From assembly GCA_002315615.1 (NCBI GenBank), contig DCHK01000023.1, forward strand, positions 1 through 17,724: 17,724 nucleotides of DNA, in the 5' to 3' direction. Positions 6,832 to 15,483 of this stretch are shown piece after piece. The translations under genes and the position numbers were made by a program. Position 1 is the first letter of the stretch. The number at the start of each line of letters is the position of its first letter. Under the pieces are notes generated by a model. The model was not told the DNA's origin. It did no database searches and saw only the letters and a program-made list of their open reading frames with translations. The DNA is from Bacteroidales bacterium UBA1754 (GTDB lineage: Bacteria; Bacteroidota; Bacteroidia; Bacteroidales; Paludibacteraceae).

Positions 6832-8301
6832 TTATTTCTGCGGAATTTTCAGTATTTCACCCACCTTTAGTGTTGACGATGTTTTATGATTTGCCCGTTT
6901 GATATCTTCAGCCGAAACGCCTGGATATTTCTGTGCAATAGACCACAACGTATCACCACTGCGCACCTTATATGTTCCGCTATTATGACTTGAACTTGAA
7001 GAGCTATAAGAAGCACCCGATTTATTGGTGTAAATTACCAATCTTTGACCGACTTTTATGTTATTGCTACGCAAATTGTTCCAACGTTTCAAATTCGTAA
7101 CACTGACGCCATATTTTGAAGCAATTTTCCCTAAATAATCGCCAGTACGCACTTTGTAATAAATCTTTCCACTACTTGAAGAAGATGCAACACTTGCCGA
7201 ACCAGAAGGAGTAACTTCAGCACGAAGTGCTTTATTCAACTCATCAGCTTTGTGGCGTGCAATGGTATCTTGATTGTCGATAAAATCGCAAACACGGTCG
7301 GCAGGTAAACAAAACGCACACGGTTGGATGTCGCCAGGAAGAACGTCTTGACGATATTGTGGATTGTAAGTTCGCAATTGCTCTATTGGCAAACCTAAAA
7401 TTTCGGCAGCCTGTTGCAAATGGAAACGTGTATTTACCATCACAGTATCAGTTTGTATTGGATTTTCGGGTCTTGTTGGGCAAATATTGTGCAATTGGTA
7501 ATAATTCATCACATAATTGGCCGCAATAAATGCAGGCACATATCCACGCGTTTCTCTTGGCAAATAATAGTAGATTGCCCAATAATCTTTTTTGCCTCCT
7601 GCACGACGGATTGCTTTATTGACATTGCCTGGTCCGCAATTGTACGCCGCGATGGCCAAATGCCAATCGTTGTAAATATTATACAAATCTTTCAAATAGC
7701 GAACTCCCGCTTGCGTTGCTTTAATAGGGTCGCGACGTTCATCTACAAGCGTATTCACTTTCAAGCCATACAAACGAGCTGTGCCTATCATAAACTGCCA
7801 CAAGCCGGATGCACCAGCCGACGAGAAAGCACGAGGATTGAGGGCAGATTCTATCACAGGTAAATACTTCAATTCGAGTGGCATATTATTTTCTTCTAAT
7901 GCTTGTTCGAACATTGGGAAATAATACTGACTTAAACCAAGCATAACAGAAACACGTTCGCGACGCTTTTGCAAGTAAAAATCTATTGCTCCACGCACAA
8001 TTTTATTGTACGGCAACTCAATTACCATAGTAAGTTTCGACAATCTTTGGATATAATCTTCATCGGTATAATTTGGCACAACGCCGAGTGTATCGCAAGG
8101 CATAGGGACAACCATTGACTCGCTCCAAGTGATGTAATTATCGACTATTGTATCGTTCAAGAAAAAACTATCGTCTTTGACTGCCGCAGTATCTTCGGCT
8201 ACGATGGTAGAATCTAATGCAAAACTTTCTTGTTCCTCAATTTGTGCAAATGCAATTGATGATGTAAAAAATGCGACTATGGCAACTGCTATCTTTTTCA
8301 C
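6832..8301 (-). CDS. mltD: Membrane-bound lytic murein transglycosylase (MltD-like) with LysM domains
   Basis: The enzyme cleaves the MurNAc-GlcNAc bond of peptidoglycan with formation of 1,6-anhydro-MurNAc, in the periplasm. The 489 residues start with a signal peptide (1-19, ending AFA|Q) with no lipobox Cys. An acidic, low-complexity stretch follows. The SLT catalytic domain lies at about 138-265: LPVIESALNP with catalytic Glu151, then ASGLWQFM (164-171), AIAAYNCGPGNV (216-227) and a distal YVPAFIAANYVM. Residues of about 286-335 resemble a degenerate LysM unit, with a Cys-rich end. Two clear LysM domains lie at about 380-424 and 443-487 and end in IYT and KIP; Ser-rich linkers separate them. 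It lies 27 bp after the DUF5683 gene and 4 bp before merR. The neighbour order parA-parB-DUF5683-transglycosylase is familiar from Bacteroidales. Confidence 0.93.
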   Translation of the reverse strand: MKKIAVAIVAFFTSSIAFAQIEEQESFALDSTIVAEDTAAVKDDSFFLNDTIVDNYITWSESMVVPMPCDTLGVVPNYTDEDYIQRLSKLTMVIELPYNKIVRGAIDFYLQKRRERVSVMLGLSQYYFPMFEQALEENNMPLELKYLPVIESALNPRAFSSAGASGLWQFMIGTARLYGLKVNTLVDERRDPIKATQAGVRYLKDLYNIYNDWHLAIAAYNCGPGNVNKAIRRAGGKKDYWAIYYYLPRETRGYVPAFIAANYVMNYYQLHNICPTRPENPIQTDTVMVNTRFHLQQAAEILGLPIEQLRTYNPQYRQDVLPGDIQPCAFCLPADRVCDFIDNQDTIARHKADELNKALRAEVTPSGSASVASSSSSGKIYYKVRTGDYLGKIASKYGVSVTNLKRWNNLRSNNIKVGQRLVIYTNKSGASYSSSSSSHNSGTYKVRSGDTLWSIAQKYPGVSAEDIKRANHKTSSTLKVGEILKIPQK

Positions 8302-8328
8302 TTATAAAATCTTTTATCTTGTTTAATA

Positions 8329-8979
8329 CTAAAAATGCAACTGAAACTGCAAACCATACGAACTTCCTTTGTCGCAAGTGTACATTATGTTTGGCGCTAC
8401 GTTCATCGACAAATCTTGCGAAATGTCAAAACCCATCAACTGAGCATCGACAAAAGCATCGAGAATATTCAGGGCATATACGCCAACCATACCAATTATA
8501 CACATATCACGCCAACGACGATAACGGTCGCGTTTCTGTTGCAGAACTTTTTTAACCCACGACAAATGCGAGGCATCCGACTCTTTACCTGGAACGACTA
8601 AATCTTGCCAAGTCGGGTTTGGATTTCCTTTTAAAAAATCAATATATCCGTTTTTGTAATCTGTGAAATACTGATGATTCCACATTATGCCATACGAAAG
8701 TCCCATAAATGCGCCATAAATAATTGGAATTTTCCAATATTTATGATTGTACGCCTGACCCAATCCTGGGCAAACGGCAGAGAACCAAGTGGCTTTTTTC
8801 GGACTATGGTTCAAAATGAAAAAATTTGTATCGGGTACCGCCACAGATACAGAATCTGCATCAACCGTGAGAACAATAGTTTCTGCAGAATCTTGAACTT
8901 CACTTTCGCCGACAACTTGTGCTTGCAAACCAATATTTGCACACAAACAAAGGGCGATAATGAACAACAATTTTTTCAA
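8329..8979 (-). CDS. DUF5683 protein, probably envelope-associated
   Basis: This 216-residue protein has a signal peptide (about 1-20, ending LQA|Q) and a low-complexity acidic/Val-rich segment (about 22-52). The core contains the family signature: SPKKATWFSAVCPGLGQAYN at 59-78, KYWKIPIIYGAF at 80-91, then probable membrane-associated helices around 83-100 and 158-178 and a basic stretch KRDRYRRWRDM between them. It resembles DUF5683 as I recall it; no biochemical function is known to me. Its place, 8 bp after parB and ahead of the lytic transglycosylase, suggests a link between chromosome segregation or cell division and the cell wall, but this is guilt by association only. No anomalies are seen. 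Confidence 0.8.
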   Translation of the reverse strand: MKKLLFIIALCLCANIGLQAQVVGESEVQDSAETIVLTVDADSVSVAVPDTNFFILNHSPKKATWFSAVCPGLGQAYNHKYWKIPIIYGAFMGLSYGIMWNHQYFTDYKNGYIDFLKGNPNPTWQDLVVPGKESDASHLSWVKKVLQQKRDRYRRWRDMCIIGMVGVYALNILDAFVDAQLMGFDISQDLSMNVAPNIMYTCDKGSSYGLQFQLHF

Positions 8980-8987
8980 AACTTCTC

Positions 8988-9902
8988 TTATTTCATTTTA
9001 TCGAAAATAGCCATCAACTCTTCCAATTCTTCGGTATTGGCGAATGGTATTGTGATAGTTCCTTTTCCTCGATTGTTTGCCTTAAATTGAATTTCTTTAT
9101 TGAAATATGATGACAATTTTGAGCGCAAAGCCTCGTAGTCTTCGCTCATCTCGTCATTCTTCTTTTTCTGCTTCGATTGTTTTTTGCCACTTTCCTCGCC
9201 GTTTTTCCATTGATGAGCAATTTCTTCGACTGCTCTTACAGAAAGTTTTTCTTTCACAATCAAATCAAAAACTTCGAGTTGTTTTACGGGGTCGTTTATT
9301 GCCAAAAGCGCACGAGCGTGACCCATATCGAGCGTTTTATTTTTCAGTGCCACTTGCACATTGGCAGGCAACTTCAGCAAACGCAGATAATTACTGATAG
9401 TTTCGCGTTTTTTGCCGACTTTTTTACTCAATTCCTCTTGAGTTTGATTGTATTTTTCGGTTAAGTTTTGGAAACTAAGTGCAATTTCTATGGCATTCAA
9501 ATCGGCACGTTGAATATTTTCTATCAACGCCATTTCTTCTATGTCTTTCTCGTTGTTGACATCACGAATATAGGCGGGAATTGTAACCAAACCCGCAATT
9601 TTTGAAGCACGATAACGACGTTCTCCCGAAATGATTTGATATTTATCATCACTAATTTTTCGGAGAGTGATAGGCACGATGATGCCGTGCGCACGGATAG
9701 ACTCCGCCAATTCATTCAATTTTTCCTCGTCAAATTCTGTACGGGGATTATTGCTATTTACCTCAATTTTCGAAATCTCAATTTCGTTCATCGAAGACGA
9801 ACCCGTAGGCATAGCATCATCCATTTTGATGAGGGCTTCCATACCTTGAGCCAAACCGAGACGATCGACATTTCCACCAAGAACAAGTCTGTTTTTTGCC
9901 AT
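8988..9902 (-). CDS. parB: Chromosome-partitioning protein ParB (Noc/Spo0J family)
   Basis: ParB binds parS sites near the origin, spreads as a CTP-dependent sliding clamp, and works with ParA to segregate chromosomes. The 304 residues include an N-terminal ParA-interaction region (about 1-36), and a CTP-binding domain with NPRTEFDEE (52-60), GERRYRA (93-99) and ENIQRADLN (128-136). A helix-turn-helix for parS follows at about 153-177, with QEELSKKVGKKRETISNYLR. A Lys-rich linker at 238-249 leads to the C-terminal dimerisation domain (about 255-304). All motifs of a functional CTPase are present. It starts 12 bp after the parA stop. I looked by eye for the usual palindromic parS (TGTTnCACGTGnAACA-like) and saw none in the window. 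Confidence 0.95.
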   Translation of the reverse strand: MAKNRLVLGGNVDRLGLAQGMEALIKMDDAMPTGSSSMNEIEISKIEVNSNNPRTEFDEEKLNELAESIRAHGIIVPITLRKISDDKYQIISGERRYRASKIAGLVTIPAYIRDVNNEKDIEEMALIENIQRADLNAIEIALSFQNLTEKYNQTQEELSKKVGKKRETISNYLRLLKLPANVQVALKNKTLDMGHARALLAINDPVKQLEVFDLIVKEKLSVRAVEEIAHQWKNGEESGKKQSKQKKKNDEMSEDYEALRSKLSSYFNKEIQFKANNRGKGTITIPFANTEELEELMAIFDKMK

Positions 9903-9914
9903 AATTTCTGCGTG

Positions 9915-10688
9915 TTATTTCTTATTATCGTTTCGTTTCATCAGTTCTTCTGCCAATTTCAAATAGTTCTGCGCACCCGATGATTCTGCGTCATAGAGCA
10001 ATGCTGGCAGACCGAAACTTGGTGCTTCGCTCAAACGTACATTTCGACTGATGACAGTTTCGAAAACCAAATCTCCAAAATTTTTCTGCAACTCTTCCAA
10101 TACTTGTTTTGACAGACTCAAACGACCATCGTACATCGTAGCCAAAAATCCTTCGATGCCCAATTTTGGATTAAGATTTTGTTTTACCATTTTTATGGTA
10201 TTAAGTAAAAGAGCCACGCCGTCGAGTGCCAAATATTCAGTTTGAACAGGAATGATAACGCAATCTACCGCAGTGAGAACATTTACCGTGACCAAACCGA
10301 GCGAAGGCGAGCAATCGACCAAAATATAATCGTACTCATCACGCAAAGGTTGCACCATATTGGCAAGAATTTTATTTCGTTGTTCCAATCTTACCAATTC
10401 TGCTTCGGCACCGACCAAATCGACACGAGACGGCAATATCATCAAGTTCTCTACGGGCGTTTTTACGATGGCAGAATGAGGGTCGATTCCCTTTATCATA
10501 CACTCGTAAAGCGAAACTGGCTGTTTTTTTACATCCACACCCAAACCTGACGAAGCATTGGCTTGAGGGTCGGCATCAATAACAAGCACTTTCTTTTCGA
10601 GAACAGCTAACGAAGCCGCCAAATTTATCGTGGTGGTAGTTTTCCCAACGCCACCTTTTTGATTTGCTAAAGCTATTATTTTTCCCAT
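9915..10688 (-). CDS. parA: Chromosome-partitioning ATPase ParA (Soj family)
   Basis: ParA forms ATP-dependent dimers on the nucleoid that pull ParB-parS complexes. The 257 residues start directly at MGKIIALANQ and show the deviant Walker A motif KGGVGKTT at 11-18 with the signature lysine Lys11, the A' region VLVIDADPQANAS (34-46) with Asp40, Walker B DYILVDCSPSLG (120-131), and the C-terminal SRNVRLSEAPSFG (214-226). The short N-terminus without a helix-turn-helix is typical of chromosomal ParA (Soj) and not of plasmid type Ia ParA. It is the first gene of the minus-strand operon, with a predicted promoter and an inverted repeat just upstream. Confidence 0.96.
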   Translation of the reverse strand: MGKIIALANQKGGVGKTTTTINLAASLAVLEKKVLVIDADPQANASSGLGVDVKKQPVSLYECMIKGIDPHSAIVKTPVENLMILPSRVDLVGAEAELVRLEQRNKILANMVQPLRDEYDYILVDCSPSLGLVTVNVLTAVDCVIIPVQTEYLALDGVALLLNTIKMVKQNLNPKLGIEGFLATMYDGRLSLSKQVLEELQKNFGDLVFETVISRNVRLSEAPSFGLPALLYDAESSGAQNYLKLAEELMKRNDNKK

Positions 10689-10717
10689 CTTATTATTTGG
10701 TCTTTTTTTTACAAATG

Positions 10718-10725
10718 CAAAACTA
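10718..10725 (-). promoter_or_regulatory. Putative -7 box of the parA-parB operon promoter
   Basis: The minus strand reads TAGTTTTG, matching TAnnTTTG. Transcription would start near 10711, leaving a leader of about 22 bases. No consensus -33 TTTG is seen. The inverted repeat at 10727-10752 starts one base upstream and would cover the -33 region. Confidence 0.4.
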
Positions 10726-10726
10726 A

Positions 10727-10752
10727 CAAATTTTAGGCAGTAACCTAATTTG
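10727..10752. repeat. Imperfect inverted repeat upstream of parA, possible operator
   Basis: CAAATTTTAGG (10727-10737) and CCTAATTTG (10744-10752) are inverted repeats with a 2-base bulge (TT) in the left arm and a 6-base gap. The repeat overlaps the -33 region of the predicted parA promoter. It could be an operator or simply a chance AT-rich dyad. Confidence 0.35.
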
Positions 10753-10810
10753 TAAAGTTTTATTTTTTTGACATATTATAAACAATCGTTGAAATTTATA
10801 CTTCAAAACG

Positions 10811-10839
10811 TTCGTTCATTTGCATTTTTTCGTTCATTT
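10811..10839. repeat. Two direct repeats of TTCGTTCATTT between tamB and parA
   Basis: The 11-base word TTCGTTCATTT occurs at 10811-10821 and 10829-10839, starts 18 bases apart. The two copies lie in the 185-bp space between the stop of tamB and the start of parA (both minus strand). Apart from these repeats, the dyad and the predicted promoter, I saw nothing else in that gap and no clear intrinsic terminator for tamB. Confidence 0.5.
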
Positions 10840-10873
10840 CGCTTGTATAAACTTTTCTAAGAATTTCAACATT

Positions 10874-13800
10874 TTATTCTTTTTTGGTTGCTTTCAATTC
10901 CTGTTTTTCTTGTTTTTTCTGCTTATTTTTTTCTTTTCGGTTTGCAATGCGAGTTTTATAATCGCGTATCAAACTGCCAAATGTATCAAAATCTTCTTTA
11001 TACATAAAACCAGCACCTTGCGTTGTTGGATTTTTGTCGTAATATTTGTCATTGGAGTGCGTGTACGCTTTTACACGCAATTTTCCCGAACGATTCAATT
11101 TATATTCCACATCAAAGTCGCCCACAAAGTTGGTAGAAGAAGTAATGTCGTTTCTGTAGCCCACATTTCCGTTTAGAACCAATCTGTTATTTAGCACAGT
11201 TGCACCCAACTCTACGCCAAATTCCGTACTCTCCATTTCGTTTGACGACGACGATTTGTAGTTCACTCCCATACTTAAGTTTTCGTTAATCTGCGAAAGC
11301 CAACGATTTAATTCGGCAGAAACCGTAGAACAAAGGAACGAAGAAAAATCATCGGACGATGTGCTGTTGGTTGCCATATAGTCGGGTTTGTAAAACTTGC
11401 TCACCGAAAGCAAATAAAGCACTTCGCGATTCATCATTTCGTCAGAATTGATAACATTGCGCACTTGCCTTTCGACATCATCTTCGCTGTTTGGCAATTC
11501 TATGTTGAAACGGATATTCGGCTGCGAAAGTTCGCCCGTGATGTACAACAAACAATTGACAGGAACCGTGAGTTTCTTCACATCAGTGAGCATAGCTTCG
11601 TCGAGCAAGTCGAGCAACGAAGCCATCGTGGTGTAATATGCCTCAATATTGATAATTGGATTAAATGGGTCGCCCGTCCATTTTGCCGTACTACCCTCTT
11701 TAATCTTGAAATTTCGACGAATAATTTCTTGCAACGAAAAATTATAAAATCCTTTGTCGAGTGCATATTCTCCATAAAGTTTCAACTCACCTTTTTTGTA
11801 TTCCATTCTCAAATTTCCTTGGCCGTTGGCTTTTATCACATCGCCCGCATCTTTGTCCAAAATCAGTTGCACCTCGCACGTAGGCAATGCTTCCACTTGC
11901 AGATTTAACACAATCTTCGAATCGGAGTTAGCCATTTGAATTTGTTGCGACGAAGGACGTCGACGGTTTTGGGTGTTTATTGTGTCGGTTTTCACAAAAG
12001 TGACAAACGTATTTTCCGAAGCCGTAGAACTATCAGAAATAGGAATTACGAGTTTTGAATTATCTTCGGTACGCATACCAATATCGAAATTCACTTGGTC
12101 GGCAGTGCCATAAATCAGCACGTTTCCAGTTCCGTACATTTTGCCATAAAACATTTCATTGTCGCCCTCTTGAGTATTGAGTCCCAAAATATTTTTGCAA
12201 TCGCCAGAAATATTGTATTCCCAATCGCGAAACAAATTATGTGTAATGTTGCCCGAAACTGTACCAAAATTATTTTCCTCGTCGTACAATTTCACGTTTT
12301 TCAACGCAAAAGACGTAGGTGTAATGTACAAAGAATCAGAGAAATGATATTTTGTTTTCAAGAAATCAACACAAAAGTTTCCGTTTTCGATATACACATT
12401 TCCGTCGAAACTTGGTCGAGTGAGCGGACCCGTCATTTTCAAATCATCGGCGTATGCTTTTCCACGCATATTTTGCAAAATATTTTGCATAAATACGCCA
12501 ATAAAATCAAGTTTCAGTCCGTTGGCATCAATATTCAAATCCAAATCAATTTTTCGTTTTGGATAAATGTCGCCCGTAATGTGTGCAATGGAATCAGTTT
12601 CGGTGAAAACCTTAATATCAGTTACCATACTCTCGCGCTCCTTGTCCCAATCGGTAAGGAAATGCACATCGCCCCAAACACTTTTATTGAACTCAAAATC
12701 TTTAACCGACAAATCGGCTGAAAATTCTGGATTTTTAAGCATACTATACACCATTCCACCACCCGACACTTTGCCGTCGATACTAAAATTATTCATATTT
12801 AGGAATTGGTCTAAATAACCAAGGCGAACATTTTTTACATCCACCAACAAACTATCGGTTTCGGCTTTTGATATTACTCCATCGAGGAAAATATGCTCGT
12901 TTTCGCGACCAAACTTAAATTTATTTATTTTTATTCTATCGCCCTCGGTAACAATTTCGCTCGGATGCATTGTCCAAACGGTATCGGCAAAAATAATATT
13001 ACTTTGCTGAATGGCAGTGCTCGTAAAAATTCTATCGTTTTTCTTGCTCAATGCAGTTATGCCCGAAAGTTCGCCAGCATAAAGTTTTTCTTCGTTGTTT
13101 TGCCACTGAAAATTCGTGGTCAACGTGTCGTTTTTTGCCCAAGCACGGAAAAACAATCCGAAAGAATTGGTACTTACGGGACGCAATTTTTCCAAATGTG
13201 CATCAACCGCCAACGATATGGCATCGTCGGGATTTTCGCAAGAAATAAGCACACTCGAAAATTGCATTTTTTTAAATCTTAAATCGGGAATTATGCTACG
13301 CAAACGGAATTTTCGTGTTTTGTCGTCGTAGAATCCGAATATATTGAAGTTTGAACTTGTAGAAAAATTCAAATCGAACAAGTCGCAAATTTTGTCCATA
13401 TTGCTCACATTCAAGTCGAAGTCGAAGTTGTTCACACTGCCCTCTGACTTTTGTTTTTCTGACAAATGCAAAATTGGCACATACTCCGAAGCAATATATT
13501 TGAAGCCCGACACAAATGTCGAGAAAGAATATCGTCCTTCTATCACACCATAAAGATAGTCTGACGTAACGATGATACTGCTCAGCGTGTCGGAAATATC
13601 AGAATTTATGGTGAATAAATCTATCGACAACGATTTGTCGCCGTTGTTTATTGTAATGTCTTTTGCCGAAGCATTTCCTTTGATATTGTCGAGTTTGCTA
13701 CCTTCAATATCTGTATTGATGTCGAACGACAAAAACAAATCTGGATACTTTTTCAGCAAATTCATTCCGTACGGATTCCAATCGCGCACCTTTGCCTCGA

Positions 13801-15361
13801 AGTTGTAAAAAGGAATTTCGTCCGAAAAATCAATCAAACCATCAATTGCCACGTTGCCGTTGGGGTCGTCGAGCGAGATTTCGCCGTTAAACTTTCGGTT
13901 TTCGTACAACCCGTCCAACACAATGTTTTCGTACTTGTAATTGTTAAATTCAAACGAAGAAACAACGCCTTTTGTATGGCAATCCACCTCTTTGTCGCCA
14001 ATATTTTGAGAACCTTTCACATCGACATTAAACACTATGCTACCCAATTTCTCGTTGTTCGTAAGTTGCTTCAAATTAAATTTATCAGACTTAAGGCTTC
14101 CTTCAAAAATATATTGATCGTCGGCTCGGTCGGTATTTAGCAAGAAATCTGCCACCAAAGTTCCAACATTGGTACTGAAAGTTCCGTTTGTTACAAAATC
14201 GTGAGGATAACCCGACACTTGTCCAACAAAATCGAGATGCGTGATATTTCGCAAGTTTTTAGGCAATAAAAATGGCGCATTTTTTATGTCTGAAATTAAA
14301 TTCTCTACATCGTTTCGTGTGGTATGGAGTTTTGATACCGATGCGTGAATGTACGTTTGACCAATGTTTGGTAATCCTGTAACATCAAAATTTCCTCGCA
14401 AAGAAGAATTATTTCCAAACGCAATATTCCACTGCGAAAATTTCAAGTCATCTACCGTTCCGCAAGCAGTTCCTGTAGCAGAAATGGTAGTATTTACGCG
14501 CTTCAAAGCAGGCACAAAAGCCGAAATGTCGCTTGGAGTAAATGTAGTTGGATTCAACTGCGCATACAATTTCACTTTTGAATTAAATTCTTTGAAATCA
14601 GCCAAACTATCGCACACCAACGAAATAGAATCACTTTGAATTTTCGATTTCGGCATTTCTATCAGCACATTCATCAACCGCAAACCAGTAGAATCGAACG
14701 CCACATCTGTTTGAAGCGAATTAAGTTTGAGTCCTGATTTCTCGTTGAAACTCAATTTCTTGATAGAAGCAACACAATTTTTTTTCGCAAAATAGTAAAT
14801 GGTTATTCTTGAATTCAACTCAGAAATTTCGATGTCGCTTACATCAAAATTGCCAACTTTTTTACGTTGTTTGTCCGACTCATAGCGAAATCGACAATTG
14901 TACGTTTGAATGGTGCCGAAATGAAACAAATTGTCCTTTTTCTCCTTGTTTTTCTGACTTTTGAAAGCATCAATCAAAAAATCGAAATTATTGCCATTTT
15001 CTTCGGAATGTTTCAAATAAATGTCAGCATCAACCAATTTTATTTGATGAAAAATAAAATAATTGCGAAAAAACGGCATCAACTCAAATTTTACCTTTAT
15101 CTCGTCGGCATAAAGCAGTGTATCTTTTTGTAAATCATAAACAATAACGCCTTCCAAATCGACCGTATTGAAAGGCTTTATCGCCATTTTTTCAATTTTT
15201 ATTTCGGTATTGAGAAATTCCGAAAGATACTCGCATCCCTTGCGTGCGAAATAATTTTGCATTGCTGGTGTATTGATGAGCGCATACAAGCAAAGCACTA
15301 CAAAAATTAGCACCAACAAAATACGGAATAATATTTGAATGAATTTTTTGATAATATACAA
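10874..15361 (-). CDS. tamB: Translocation and assembly module protein TamB
   Basis: TamB-type proteins are long beta-taco structures that span from inner to outer membrane and serve outer-membrane assembly and phospholipid transport. The 1495 residues start with an inner-membrane anchor helix at about 8-29, then INTPAMQNYFARK and an AsmA/DUF490-like N-terminal part, a long repetitive beta-rich body, and the TamB C-terminal domain (about residues 970-1455). That domain contains GNLRMEYKKGELKLYGEYAL and the following KGFYNFSLQEIIRRNFKIKE, and then GYRNDITSSTNFVGDFDVEY near the end. The tail is very basic (Lys/Glu/Gln-rich). The first in-frame codon after an upstream TAG is TTG at 15361-15359; the next Met is at residue 34, beyond the membrane helix, so TTG (or another non-ATG codon just after it) must be the start. 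It is divergent from tsaD, an order familiar in Bacteroidales. No TamA partner is seen. Confidence 0.92.
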   Translation of the reverse strand: MYIIKKFIQILFRILLVLIFVVLCLYALINTPAMQNYFARKGCEYLSEFLNTEIKIEKMAIKPFNTVDLEGVIVYDLQKDTLLYADEIKVKFELMPFFRNYFIFHQIKLVDADIYLKHSEENGNNFDFLIDAFKSQKNKEKKDNLFHFGTIQTYNCRFRYESDKQRKKVGNFDVSDIEISELNSRITIYYFAKKNCVASIKKLSFNEKSGLKLNSLQTDVAFDSTGLRLMNVLIEMPKSKIQSDSISLVCDSLADFKEFNSKVKLYAQLNPTTFTPSDISAFVPALKRVNTTISATGTACGTVDDLKFSQWNIAFGNNSSLRGNFDVTGLPNIGQTYIHASVSKLHTTRNDVENLISDIKNAPFLLPKNLRNITHLDFVGQVSGYPHDFVTNGTFSTNVGTLVADFLLNTDRADDQYIFEGSLKSDKFNLKQLTNNEKLGSIVFNVDVKGSQNIGDKEVDCHTKGVVSSFEFNNYKYENIVLDGLYENRKFNGEISLDDPNGNVAIDGLIDFSDEIPFYNFEAKVRDWNPYGMNLLKKYPDLFLSFDINTDIEGSKLDNIKGNASAKDITINNGDKSLSIDLFTINSDISDTLSSIIVTSDYLYGVIEGRYSFSTFVSGFKYIASEYVPILHLSEKQKSEGSVNNFDFDLNVSNMDKICDLFDLNFSTSSNFNIFGFYDDKTRKFRLRSIIPDLRFKKMQFSSVLISCENPDDAISLAVDAHLEKLRPVSTNSFGLFFRAWAKNDTLTTNFQWQNNEEKLYAGELSGITALSKKNDRIFTSTAIQQSNIIFADTVWTMHPSEIVTEGDRIKINKFKFGRENEHIFLDGVISKAETDSLLVDVKNVRLGYLDQFLNMNNFSIDGKVSGGGMVYSMLKNPEFSADLSVKDFEFNKSVWGDVHFLTDWDKERESMVTDIKVFTETDSIAHITGDIYPKRKIDLDLNIDANGLKLDFIGVFMQNILQNMRGKAYADDLKMTGPLTRPSFDGNVYIENGNFCVDFLKTKYHFSDSLYITPTSFALKNVKLYDEENNFGTVSGNITHNLFRDWEYNISGDCKNILGLNTQEGDNEMFYGKMYGTGNVLIYGTADQVNFDIGMRTEDNSKLVIPISDSSTASENTFVTFVKTDTINTQNRRRPSSQQIQMANSDSKIVLNLQVEALPTCEVQLILDKDAGDVIKANGQGNLRMEYKKGELKLYGEYALDKGFYNFSLQEIIRRNFKIKEGSTAKWTGDPFNPIINIEAYYTTMASLLDLLDEAMLTDVKKLTVPVNCLLYITGELSQPNIRFNIELPNSEDDVERQVRNVINSDEMMNREVLYLLSVSKFYKPDYMATNSTSSDDFSSFLCSTVSAELNRWLSQINENLSMGVNYKSSSSNEMESTEFGVELGATVLNNRLVLNGNVGYRNDITSSTNFVGDFDVEYKLNRSGKLRVKAYTHSNDKYYDKNPTTQGAGFMYKEDFDTFGSLIRDYKTRIANRKEKNKQKKQEKQELKATKKE

Positions 15362-15375
15362 TCTTCCTAATTATG

Positions 15376-15383
15376 CAAAAATA
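15376..15383 (-). promoter_or_regulatory. Putative -7 box of the tamB promoter
   Basis: The minus strand reads TATTTTTG, matching TAnnTTTG, with no clear -33 element. Transcription would start near 15369, giving a leader of only about 8 bases ahead of the TTG start. This is unusually short but fits the absence of any upstream in-frame start. Confidence 0.35.
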
Positions 15384-15457
15384 ATGAAAACCACCGAATT
15401 TATAAGATTTTGACGTAATTTTTGTTCAAAAAAAGAACGTAAGAAACAAAAACATAT

Positions 15458-15465
15458 TACATTTG
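15458..15465 (+). promoter_or_regulatory. Putative -7 box of the tsaD promoter
   Basis: TACATTTG matches TAnnTTTG; a good -33 element is not evident. Transcription would start near 15472, about 12 bases ahead of the ATG. GAGG at 15476-15479 lies 4 bases before the ATG and could act as a weak, close ribosome-binding site. Confidence 0.45.
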
Positions 15466-15483
15466 AAGAAAAATTGAGGTGAA

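Noticed and set aside
10790..10810. Possible terminator for tamB around TTGAA...TTCAA
   Set aside because: The stem is only five pairs with no G/C content beyond one pair and no good T tract on the minus strand; not strong enough to annotate.
8988..10873. A parS site near parAB
   Set aside because: No palindrome resembling TGTTnCACGTGnAACA was seen by eye; a computed search of the whole window with mismatches would be decisive.
10874..15361. Several forward frames of 60-208 residues opposite tamB as real antisense genes
   Set aside because: They lie in a gene with clear TamB features, lack promoters and have compositions expected from the complement of an AT-rich coding strand.
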